Shown piece after piece: positions 35,072 through 42,554 of a DNA stretch of 55,690 nt. Within the stretch, counting starts at the first letter, position 1. Each line of letters begins with the position of its first letter. This DNA is from Sporolactobacillus sp. CQH2019 (GTDB lineage: Bacteria; Bacillota; Bacilli; Bacillales; Sporolactobacillaceae), in assembly GCF_028765345.1 (NCBI RefSeq), contig NZ_JARAJZ010000019.1, positions 1 to 55,690 on the forward strand, in the 5' to 3' direction. Position numbers and translations under genes: made by a program. Under the pieces are notes generated by a model, which saw only the letters and a program-made list of their open reading frames with translations, was not told the DNA's origin and made no database searches.

Positions 35072-35835
35072 TCTCAACTCATGTATCCAATCGGGTCGAG
35101 GTCGCACCGAATCCGGCTACAGGCGCACCGAAATAGCGAAAAGTTGCACCGAATCCGGCTACAGACGCACCGAAACATCGGGAAGTCGCACCGAATCCGG
35201 CTGCAGACGCACCGAACAGGAGCGGTCGCACCGAATCCGGCTGCAGACGCACCGAAATAGCGAAAAGTCGCACCGAATCCGACTGCAGGCGCACCGAAAT
35301 AGCGAAAAGTTGCACCGAATCCGGTTACAGACGCACCGAAATAGCGAAAAGTTGCACCGAATCCGGCTGCAGGCGCACCGAACAGGAGCGGTCGCACCGA
35401 ATCCAGCTACAGACGCACCGAAATAGCGAAAAGTTGCACCGAATCCGGCTGCAGGCGCACCAAAATAGCGAAAAGTCGCACCGAATCCGGTTACAGACGC
35501 ACCAAAATAGCGAAAAGTCGCACCGAATCCGACCGTGGCAGGGAGTTTAGCAGTTTATCGGTCGTTAGACGCTGCTTTTCGGTCATCACAGGGAGTTTAT
35601 CGGTCGTTAGACGCTGCTTTTCGGTCACCGCGGGGAGTTTATCGGTCATTGTCGGCGCTTAATCGGTCTTCAGCAGTTACACCCGGTTTATCAACCGCAA
35701 CAGGCGTTGATCGACCGTTGCGGAAGTTATGGATCGCCGGAAGCACTCTCCGTCTTTGAGAGATTGACGGTCTCAGGAAAAGTCGATCATCATCCGGCGG
35801 CCCAGCAGGAAAATGAACTAAAGGGATATTCGCAA
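35072..35835. repeat. Composite intergenic repeat, copy 3 (GCACCGAA modules, TCGGTC modules, tail)
   Basis: The left end has ACTCATGTATCCAATCGG at 35077-35094, as in copy 2. Then GCACCGAA/GCACCAAA cores begin at 35104, 35125, 35146, 35167, 35188, 35209, 35228, 35249, 35270, 35291, 35312, 35333, 35354, 35375, 35394, 35415, 35436, 35457, 35478, 35499 and 35520: every step is 21 bp except two of 19. TCGGTC cores then follow at 35558, 35579, 35600, 35621, 35642 and 35663, again 21 bp apart. The tail holds CTCAGGAAAAGTCGATCATC and AAAGGGATATTC, ending 55 bases before lacC. The frames inside are by-products of the 21-bp period. Confidence 0.95.
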
Positions 35836-35890
35836 AAACTATTATGAAACTTAAAGAGACTATTTTAATACGACTCGAGGAGAAATTGCG

Positions 35891-36817
35891 ATGATTTTAA
35901 CGCTGACGTTAAACCCCGCCATTGACATGAACTATCAGCTTGGACATCTGACGATTAATCAGGTGAATCGCTGCGGCCGTGTCATCAAAACTGCAGGGGG
36001 AAAAGGACTGAATGTCACACGTGTTTTAAAATGCGTAAACGCAGAGGTACTGGCAGCAGGCTTTCTTGGGGGGAAGACCGGCGAGTTCATAGCCGATGAG
36101 CTGGATCATGCAGGTGTCTCGCATCATTTTGTAACGATCAAAGGCAGCACGCGGCACTGCCTGGCGATCATGCATGAAGGGAATCAGACGGAGATTCTCG
36201 AGGACGGACCGTCCATCTCCGGAGATGAAGCGGCTGCTTTTTTGCGGGAATACGATCGTCTTCTTGATCAGGCGACGGTTGTCACAGCTTCCGGCAGTCT
36301 GCCCAAGGGGCTGCCAAAGACCTTTTATCAGCAATTGATCGAACGTGCGGCTAGGAAAAACAGAAAATTTCTTCTGGATACGAGCGGGGAATCGTTGAAG
36401 GCAGGAATTAAGGCATCTCCTTACCTGATAAAGCCTAATCAGGATGAACTGGCCGCTTTAATGGGAGAAGAGGCGGCCGGCGAAGCCGGGCTGGTCGCCA
36501 GTGCGCGGCGGCTGGCAGAGACAGGCGTCAGATTTATTGTCGTCTCGCTCGGCAAGAAAGGCGCTCTCGGGTATTTTAACGGACGTGCGTTCATTGCGGA
36601 ACCGCCGGCCGTTCAGGCGGTCAATGCCGTCGGGTCGGGCGATTCGATGATTGCGGGTCTTGCCTACGGTATTGACCGCGGCCTTGCTCCTGAGGAGGCG
36701 CTCGCCTACGGTGCCGCTTTCGGCACACTAAATGCCATGGAAGCGCGTACCGGCTATGTCGATCAAGCGCAGGTCGAAGCTTTTAAGAAAAAAATAGCAA
36801 TAAGGACAGTCGGCTGA
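35891..36817 (+). CDS. lacC: Tagatose-6-phosphate kinase LacC (PfkB family)
   Basis: This 308-residue kinase phosphorylates tagatose-6-phosphate to tagatose-1,6-bisphosphate. It shows the 1-phosphofructokinase/LacC pattern: ILTLTLNPAIDMNYQLGHL at the start, TAGGKGLNVTRVLK (PfkB signature 1), and VNAVGSGDSMIAGLAYGI (signature 2 with the catalytic Asp in GSGDS). CGAGGAG precedes the ATG. Its position between lacB and gatA/lacD supports LacC rather than FruK. The composite repeat ends just upstream, so its promoter must lie in the last bases of the repeat or the 55-bp leader (for example TATTTT at about 35861). Confidence 0.93.
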   Translation: MILTLTLNPAIDMNYQLGHLTINQVNRCGRVIKTAGGKGLNVTRVLKCVNAEVLAAGFLGGKTGEFIADELDHAGVSHHFVTIKGSTRHCLAIMHEGNQTEILEDGPSISGDEAAAFLREYDRLLDQATVVTASGSLPKGLPKTFYQQLIERAARKNRKFLLDTSGESLKAGIKASPYLIKPNQDELAALMGEEAAGEAGLVASARRLAETGVRFIVVSLGKKGALGYFNGRAFIAEPPAVQAVNAVGSGDSMIAGLAYGIDRGLAPEEALAYGAAFGTLNAMEARTGYVDQAQVEAFKKKIAIRTVG

Positions 36818-36834
36818 AAAGGGGGAGAAGAAGA

Positions 36835-37308
36835 GTGAGTACGGATATTCAGAGCTTGTTTCGTGAAGATCTCGTCTTCTTTGAAAATGTGAAAAGCAAA
36901 GAAGCATTGTTTCAATCGGTCGGTGAAAAATTATTGCAGAAGAATCTGGTGAATCAGGGATATATTGAAGCCATTACGGAAAGAGAGAATAAATACCCGA
37001 CAGGGCTTGATCTTGGCGTCGTGAAGGCCGGTTCATCCAACGTTGCTATTCCGCATACGGAAGTTGATTATTGCAACTGGAAAGGCATTGTTATCGCCCG
37101 CCTGGAAGAAGAGGTCATTTTTCACAATATGATAGCGCCCGACAAAAGTATTGCGGTCCGCTACGCCTTTTTTATCCTGAACAATGAAAAAAACAGCCAG
37201 ACAAATATACTTTCCCATCTCATGTCCTTTTTTACTGCGGAGGACAAGATGTCCCGCCTGGATTCACTTAAAACGGGTCGGGAAATTTATCAGTTTGTTG
37301 TTTCTTAA
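36835..37308 (+). CDS. gatA: PTS EIIA subunit, galactitol/fructose-mannitol (EIIA-2) type
   Basis: This 157-residue phosphocarrier starts at GTG 36835 after GGGGGAGAAG. The EIIA-2 motif with the phosphorylated His is seen as SNVAIPHTEVDY (His74), preceded by ERENKYPTGLDLG. It should phosphorylate GatB, whose gene lies 4 kb away on the opposite strand. Here gatA is embedded between lacC and lacD (17 bases after lacC), which ties sugar uptake by the Gat PTS to the tagatose pathway. Confidence 0.9.
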   Translation: MSTDIQSLFREDLVFFENVKSKEALFQSVGEKLLQKNLVNQGYIEAITERENKYPTGLDLGVVKAGSSNVAIPHTEVDYCNWKGIVIARLEEEVIFHNMIAPDKSIAVRYAFFILNNEKNSQTNILSHLMSFFTAEDKMSRLDSLKTGREIYQFVVS

Positions 37309-37381
37309 TCGGATCGGAGTTAGGAACTTTATCGCATTGCGGCAGTCATTTGAGCTAAAATATATGTGGAGGGTTTGCGGC

Positions 37382-38386
37382 ATGGTAAGCATTCAAAAGG
37401 GCAAGTTCGGAGCACTCGAAAGACTTTCAGACAAGAACGGGATTATTGCGGCGTTAGCCATTGATCAGCGCGGATCTCTGAGAAAAATGATCGGAGCCGC
37501 CAAAGGGAGCGGTGCGACGACTGAAGAGCTGACAGATTTCAAGACGCTGATTTCGAAAGAGCTGACGCCTTATGCCAGCTCCATTCTGCTTGATCCGGAA
37601 TTCGGTTTGCCGGCGGGCAGAAACCGCGACCGCCACTGCGGCCTGATCACTTCTTATGAAAAAACCGGATATGATGCACATACGCCCGGCCGCCTGCCCG
37701 ATCTTCTGGCGAACTGGTCGGTCAAACGAATCAAAGAAGAGGACAGCGACGCCGCTAAAATCTTGGTTTACTATGATAAAGACGACAGCAAACAAATTAA
37801 TGATGTAAAAAAAGCATTTGTTGAGCGCGTCGGTTCGGAATGCCGGGCGGAAGATATTCCTTTCTTCCTTGAACTGGTCACTTATGATGAAAAGGTGAGC
37901 GCCCCGGCGGATTACGCACGGATAAAACCGCAAAAGGTTATTGAGGCCGTAAAGGTATTTTCCGAAGAACGTTATGGCGTGGACGTTCTTAAGCTGCAGG
38001 TTCCGGTTGATATGAGCCGTGTAGAAGGCATCGGCGAAAATGAAGCGGTTTATTCAGATGAACAGGCCGGGGAATACTTCAGACAGGTCGATGAAGCGGC
38101 TAAAGTTCCTTACATCTGGCTGAGTGCCGGCGTTTCGGCGGAATTGTTCCAGCGCACGCTGCGCTTCGCCCGTGAGGCCGGATCAAGATTCAATGGCGTG
38201 CTGTGCGGCCGGGCAACGTGGCGCGAGGGGGTAAAAGCCTACGGGGAAGGAGGAGAGGAGAAAGCCGCCGAATGGCTGCGGACACAGGGCAGAAAGAATA
38301 TCGAAGCATTGAATGCCGTCCTTGCCGAGAGTGCCACGCCGTGGTACGAAACATATGGCGGGAAAGAGCGGATTACCGTCGAATGA
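37382..38386 (+). CDS. lacD: Tagatose-1,6-bisphosphate aldolase LacD
   Basis: From ATG 37382, preceded by GGAGGG, the protein has 334 residues. The longer open frame from 37184 overlaps gatA and is ignored. Class I aldolase LacD features are QKGKFGALERLSDKNGIIAA, ALAIDQRGSLRKMIG, LLDPEFGLPA, KILVYYDKDD, VLKLQVPVDMSRVEG and the end TPWYETYGG. It splits tagatose-1,6-bisphosphate to dihydroxyacetone phosphate and glyceraldehyde-3-phosphate, completing the pathway started by LacAB and LacC. Confidence 0.95.
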   Translation: MVSIQKGKFGALERLSDKNGIIAALAIDQRGSLRKMIGAAKGSGATTEELTDFKTLISKELTPYASSILLDPEFGLPAGRNRDRHCGLITSYEKTGYDAHTPGRLPDLLANWSVKRIKEEDSDAAKILVYYDKDDSKQINDVKKAFVERVGSECRAEDIPFFLELVTYDEKVSAPADYARIKPQKVIEAVKVFSEERYGVDVLKLQVPVDMSRVEGIGENEAVYSDEQAGEYFRQVDEAAKVPYIWLSAGVSAELFQRTLRFAREAGSRFNGVLCGRATWREGVKAYGEGGEEKAAEWLRTQGRKNIEALNAVLAESATPWYETYGGKERITVE

Positions 38387-38470
38387 ATTTCAGGCCGGCC
38401 ATTTTTAAAAGCCGATGCAGTTTATCTGACAAAGTCATGCATGTCGTATGCTGGGGGAAGTGTGAATACC

Positions 38471-39235
38471 ATGTTGAGAGAAGAGCGCTATCATAAAATT
38501 TTAAAAGAGATTGAACTCAATCGTATCGTGCGTGTATCGGATCTGGCGAAAAAATTAAAGGTGACCGAGATGACCGTACGACGGGATTTGAGCGATCTTG
38601 AGGAAAGAGACATGCTGGTCCGCGTTCATGGCGGAGCAAGAAAAAAACAGGACAATGATTATAAGGAATTGTCGCATCTTCAAAAACAGACGATCAACGT
38701 TGATAAGAAACGGTTTATTGCCAAGCACTGCGCGGACCTGATTCAAAATAATGACGTCGTTTTTATCGGACCGGGCACCACCGCCGGTTTTATCTATGAA
38801 TTTCTTGATAAAGAGCGCTATGAACATGTGGATATCGTAACGAATTCGGTGACCGTCTTTGAGCAATTTAAAAATGATTTTCCCCGCTTTGAGATCATTC
38901 TGGTCGGCGGCCGATACCGCTCCAGAACCGAAACCTTCGTCGGCTATTTTACAAACAAAATGCTTCACGAGTTTAATGTCAATAAGGCGTTTATCGGAAC
39001 AAACGGTATCGTGAAGACGAGTGTTACGACCGCTAATGAGGAAGAAGGAACCGCTCAAAAGATTATTCTCGATAATGCCGGAGAAACCTATATCTTAGCG
39101 GACAGCACAAAATTCGGCGTTGAAGCGTTCCATAATTTATATGATGTCCGGAACCTGACTGCGATCATTACCGATCCGTCGATTGATCCTCAGTTTGTTG
39201 CGTATTATGAGAAATTTGTAAAGATCATTAAATAG
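38471..39235 (+). CDS. DeoR-family regulator (LacR/GatR-like)
   Basis: This 254-residue regulator has an N-terminal DeoR winged helix (MLREERYHKILKEIELNRIV then VSDLAKKLKVTEMTVRRDLS) and the C-terminal sugar-phosphate-binding domain (VFIGPGTTAGFIYEFL, VGGRYRSRTETFVG, AFIGTNGIV, ILADSTKFG). I prefer the ATG at 38471 to upstream codons because MLREER is the family N-terminus. DeoR proteins of sugar operons respond to a phosphorylated intermediate; here tagatose-6-phosphate or galactose-6-phosphate is likely. It probably controls the gat/lac genes on both sides of 33.2 kb and lacC onward. Confidence 0.88.
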   Translation: MLREERYHKILKEIELNRIVRVSDLAKKLKVTEMTVRRDLSDLEERDMLVRVHGGARKKQDNDYKELSHLQKQTINVDKKRFIAKHCADLIQNNDVVFIGPGTTAGFIYEFLDKERYEHVDIVTNSVTVFEQFKNDFPRFEIILVGGRYRSRTETFVGYFTNKMLHEFNVNKAFIGTNGIVKTSVTTANEEEGTAQKIILDNAGETYILADSTKFGVEAFHNLYDVRNLTAIITDPSIDPQFVAYYEKFVKIIK

Positions 39236-39371
39236 TCAGTCCGTGCCGTTTCGGGAAAATCTTTTACCGATTTGAACTTTTTCGGTGCAGGCGGCTGATT
39301 GAAGGTTTGGCGCGGAATCGGCTTTTCTATCTGTCAAACGCCGAACAGGCAAAAGAAAAGGGGATAAAAAC

Positions 39372-40235
39372 ATGTATGAGATCACCCAGTACAAAAAAGG
39401 CGGATTGAGCTTCATCCGGCTTTCCGGAGAAGGTGCCTATGCGGATGTCTGCCCGGAACGCGGGGCAATCGTGACTGCTTTTCACACATTAGGTAAAGAT
39501 GTGCTGTTTTTGAATGAACAGACGCTTTTTGATCGGACCAAAAATGTCCGCGGCGGTATTCCGGTTCTATTTCCGATGGGCGGCCAGTTAACGGACGGCC
39601 GCTACGAATGGAACGGAACCGTCTATGAAATGGCGAATCACGGACTGGCGAGGACCCGGCCGTGGACGGTTGCGGGTCAAGCTGCCGATGAGCGGCATGC
39701 GGAACTGTCCGTTTCTTTTTTTAGCAACAAGGAAACCAAACAATCGTTTCCCTTTGACTTCGAAGTTGTCCTGACTTATAGACTTGAAAAGGGCCGATTG
39801 ACGATTCAGCAGCTTTACAAAAATCTCTCTTCGGATGCCATGCCGATCTATCCCGGTTTTCACCCGTATTTCCATATCCCGAATAAAGTCGTCAACGTGA
39901 AGACGGATGCAACTCAATATCTCGATTATAATGATCAGGCGATCAAGCCGTTTGACGGAACGATTGATATGAGCGATCTGGCCGAGGCAGTCGTGTTTCG
40001 GGACCGTTCAGATGAAGTGGAAGCCGGCTTCGATGAATCGGACAGACTGGTTATTGAAAAGGATCCGGCTTTTCGTTATATCGTGCTTTGGACGGAAAGA
40101 GACAAGGATTATGTGTGCATTGAACCTTGGACAGCGAAGAAAAATGAATTTAATGAGAAGCAGGAACTCTTATACGTAAAAAAAGAGCAGCCGCTTCAGC
40201 TCTCAGTGGCTATTTATCTGAAAAAACGCTCGTGA
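39372..40235 (+). CDS. Aldose-1-epimerase-like protein (LacX / hexose-6-phosphate mutarotase type)
   Basis: This 287-residue protein has the galactose-mutarotase fold: ERGAIVTAFHTLGKDVLFLN, GGIPVLFPMGGQL, MANHGLARTRPWTV with the conserved His, and YPGFHPYFHIPNKVVNV with the second His. Its length and the GGIPVLFP motif put it with LacX and D-hexose-6-phosphate 1-epimerases rather than GalM. At the end of the lac series it could interconvert anomers of a sugar or sugar phosphate entering the pathway. AAAAGGGG precedes the ATG. A terminator follows at 40278. Confidence 0.85.
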   Translation: MYEITQYKKGGLSFIRLSGEGAYADVCPERGAIVTAFHTLGKDVLFLNEQTLFDRTKNVRGGIPVLFPMGGQLTDGRYEWNGTVYEMANHGLARTRPWTVAGQAADERHAELSVSFFSNKETKQSFPFDFEVVLTYRLEKGRLTIQQLYKNLSSDAMPIYPGFHPYFHIPNKVVNVKTDATQYLDYNDQAIKPFDGTIDMSDLAEAVVFRDRSDEVEAGFDESDRLVIEKDPAFRYIVLWTERDKDYVCIEPWTAKKNEFNEKQELLYVKKEQPLQLSVAIYLKKRS

Positions 40236-40277
40236 GCCCTTGAACAGATACGGAAGAGGCCGTCTCCTTGATGGCAG

Positions 40278-40336
40278 AAACCCCCTTTGGATTGACAGAA
40301 GACATCATAAAATCTGCTCATCCAAAAGGGGGTTTT
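40278..40336 (+). terminator. Terminator closing the lac locus
   Basis: AAACCCCCTTTGGAT pairs with ATCCAAAAGGGGGTTTT over a loop of about 28 bases; the T tract is part of the stem plus TTTT. Confidence 0.75.
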
Positions 40337-40734
40337 GCAGTGTGAGAAAACGTGTGAACTACTCGCCATAAATGGTGAACTTCTGGGAACACAGCAGAGT
40401 TACTTTAGGGTCCCTTGAAGAGGCTCCAAGCAGCGGTCACTGCTTTTAACTACGGCCGTCCCGGCTTCCGCAAAAACCGTTATTTGCCAAAGCGGCAATT
40501 AAAAACGTATTTTCTCCGTCTGTTCATTTTTTTTGAACTTTTTTTATTCTTATTTTTAAAAGAGGGAAATCGGGCAGCCGGATCGGCCTCGTAAACAGAA
40601 CGTCACATCTTTTTGTAAAGGAGCATTAACAATCGGTTGTCGTATTGGTAAAATATTCTTGGGACAGGAGAACTAGTCCTCAAGGCCTTCAGTGTGATGC
40701 AAGATCTGTATTCTTTTTAAGCGCGAACCGGTAA
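40337..40734. other. Intergenic region upstream of the WxL operon
   Basis: AT-rich sequence at 40515-40560 and an inverted GGAC...GTCC element at about 40661-40679 are visible. No gene is supported. The promoter of the WxL operon probably lies at its right end. Confidence 0.4.
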
Positions 40735-40752
40735 ATGAAAGCGCTTTATAAT
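40735..40752 (+). promoter_or_regulatory. cre-like site overlapping a -10 box of the WxL operon
   Basis: ATGAAAGCGCTTTAT at 40735-40749 matches the cre core TGWAARCGYTWNCW with one mismatch, and TATAAT lies at 40747-40752, about 86 bases before the first WxL gene. No good -35 is seen. This suggests CcpA repression of the operon. Confidence 0.55.
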
Positions 40753-40837
40753 ATAGGGTTCTCAACGATTCGGTCGAGGGAGTATTTTTTCGATGAAGCG
40801 ATGCGGAACAAAGTGTCTCACGAAGGAGGAAATCAAG

Positions 40838-41482
40838 ATGAACATTGCAAAAGCGGTACTCACAGGATTGCTCGCGGCGGGCTTATTGACAGGGATCAGT
40901 ACCAGTGCTTTTGCGGCGGTGCCGCAGTCGTCTGCCACAGAGGCAAGCGTCACTTTTCAACCGGAGGATAACGGGGGTTCGGGAGGCAACACCGGAGCGC
41001 TAAGATTGGACAAGGTACCGGACGCCTTTAATTTCGGGACGCAGACACTTTCCTCACAGCCGCAGGATGACACGCTTAACCCGGGAAGCAATCCGACTTT
41101 GACGGTAACGGATAACCGGGGAACGGGCGCCGGCTGGGAAGTCACTGTACAGGCTCCTAAACTGCAGACCCCGTCCGGAAAAACATTGGACGGAGGCAAT
41201 ATTGTCATTGATCAGGCCCAGAATCTCAATGGGAATGGAAGTGTCTCGCTGCCGCCGACGGTTTCCCAATCGGTGACAGCAGATACCGCGGACACGAACG
41301 GCAATCCCGTACCGGTCGTAATTGCGGGTGCCCAGGCCGATCAGCATCAGGGAATGGGAACATGGGCGATCAACTGGGAGGACAATCAGATCCATTTAAA
41401 AATCAACCCCGGTGAAGCATACAGCGGCGAAACGTATACAACGACGATCACCTGGACTTTGAATGATACTCCGGTTCAGTAA
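40838..41482 (+). CDS. WxL-domain cell surface protein (small)
   Basis: The start is ATG 40838 after GAAGGAGGAAATC; the frame upstream is ignored. The 214-residue protein has a signal peptide (AKAVLTGLLAAGLLTGISTS and cleavage near AFA-AVP) and a WxL domain over the rest: GTGAGWEVTVQAPKL holds the first tryptophan motif, and the end YTTTITWTLNDTPVQ the second. WxL domains attach non-covalently to peptidoglycan in lactic acid bacteria and enterococci. It is the first of three genes of a WxL locus. Confidence 0.9.
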   Translation: MNIAKAVLTGLLAAGLLTGISTSAFAAVPQSSATEASVTFQPEDNGGSGGNTGALRLDKVPDAFNFGTQTLSSQPQDDTLNPGSNPTLTVTDNRGTGAGWEVTVQAPKLQTPSGKTLDGGNIVIDQAQNLNGNGSVSLPPTVSQSVTADTADTNGNPVPVVIAGAQADQHQGMGTWAINWEDNQIHLKINPGEAYSGETYTTTITWTLNDTPVQ

Positions 41483-41528
41483 AACCGGAAAACTGAAAGG
41501 CATCCTTCATAAACGAGGCGTTCGTTAA

Positions 41529-42524
41529 ATGAAAAGGATCAAATGGCTGTCTGTCATTGTCTGTCTAGCAATCGGTATGGTTCCGGGAAACATTGCCCAT
41601 GCTGCTTCAACCAACTTTACCGTTACGGCCGTCATTCCGAGCAATCAAATCGATAAAAATCAAACTTATTTTGATTTAAGAATGGAACCGAAGCAGACTC
41701 AGACGATTCAGGTGAGAATCGACAATCATTCCGACCGTCAAATGACGGTCATCCCGTCGATCATCAATGCAACGACTACTCTTTACGGGGATATCAATTA
41801 TACGGATGAACATGCAAAAGCGGATGAAAGCCTGAAATTTCCGCTGACATCAATCGTGCAGCCGGTGCATGCCGTCACTCTGAACGGCCGCGAGTCCAGG
41901 CTGCTTGATCTCCGTCTGGTGATGCCGGAAGAAAAACAAAACGGCGTGATATTGGGAGGCATTCATTTCATTGAAAAGAGCGATCAGGCTGCAAAGCCGG
42001 AAAAACATTCGGCCATTCTGATTCAAAACCAATATGCTTATGTTATCGGGCTGAAGCTGAATGAGGGAACGGCGGTTCAGCCCGACCTTCATTTTAAGTC
42101 GATCAAAATGTATGCGCTGAACAATCAGGAAATTGCGGCCATGAACATTCAGAACAGCAGGGCCGTCATTGTTCACGATCTGTCCGTTAAGACGCGGGTC
42201 ATGAAAGAAGGGTCCAAAAAAATCATACAGTCCGGTACAAAGAAGAATATGCGCATGGCGCCGAATTCAAATTTCGATATGCCGATCATCCAGAATGTTG
42301 CCAGTCTCCGGCCCGGAAAATATGATGTCCATCTTTTTGCCGAAGCGAACGGGAAAAGCTGGACAGCCGACAGGACCTTTGTCATTAAGGGAGATGAAAC
42401 GGTGCCTGCTCATCGTTCGCAGGCCTATTCATCCCTTTACAAATGGCTGGGAGGCGCATTGTTCATCGTATTGATTGCGATCATTTTCTACCGGCTTGGC
42501 AAACATCAGAGAAAAAACGGGTAA
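41529..42524 (+). CDS. WxL-interacting protein (DUF916-DUF3324)
   Basis: This 331-residue protein has a signal peptide (WLSVIVCLAIGMVPGNIAHA), a DUF916 domain (FTVTAVIPSNQIDKNQTYFD, FDLRMEPKQTQTIQVRI), a DUF3324 domain (SAILIQNQYAYVIGLKLNEG to ADRTFVIKGD), and a C-terminal TM segment (WLGGALFIVLIAIIFYRLG) followed by KHQRKNG. This is the standard architecture of the membrane-anchored partner of WxL proteins, which holds them at the cell surface. It lies 46 bases after the first WxL gene and 30 before the second. Confidence 0.93.
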   Translation: MKRIKWLSVIVCLAIGMVPGNIAHAASTNFTVTAVIPSNQIDKNQTYFDLRMEPKQTQTIQVRIDNHSDRQMTVIPSIINATTTLYGDINYTDEHAKADESLKFPLTSIVQPVHAVTLNGRESRLLDLRLVMPEEKQNGVILGGIHFIEKSDQAAKPEKHSAILIQNQYAYVIGLKLNEGTAVQPDLHFKSIKMYALNNQEIAAMNIQNSRAVIVHDLSVKTRVMKEGSKKIIQSGTKKNMRMAPNSNFDMPIIQNVASLRPGKYDVHLFAEANGKSWTADRTFVIKGDETVPAHRSQAYSSLYKWLGGALFIVLIAIIFYRLGKHQRKNG

Positions 42525-42554
42525 AAACGGAGAAAAGAGGACGGACGAAAAAAG

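Noticed and set aside
35074-35759. Open frames on both strands through the 35-kb repeat, with repeating peptide patterns
   Set aside because: They are open only because 21 is a multiple of three. The 19-bp steps and the related 103-bp array break frame, and there are no ribosome binding sites.
5594-35835. The tandem arrays as CRISPR loci
   Set aside because: Units are contiguous with no unique spacers, unit sequences are 21-103 bp with internal periodicity, and no cas genes are present.
37184-37381. N-terminal extension of LacD
   Set aside because: It overlaps gatA in another frame, and the family N-terminus begins at the ATG at 37382 with its own ribosome binding site.
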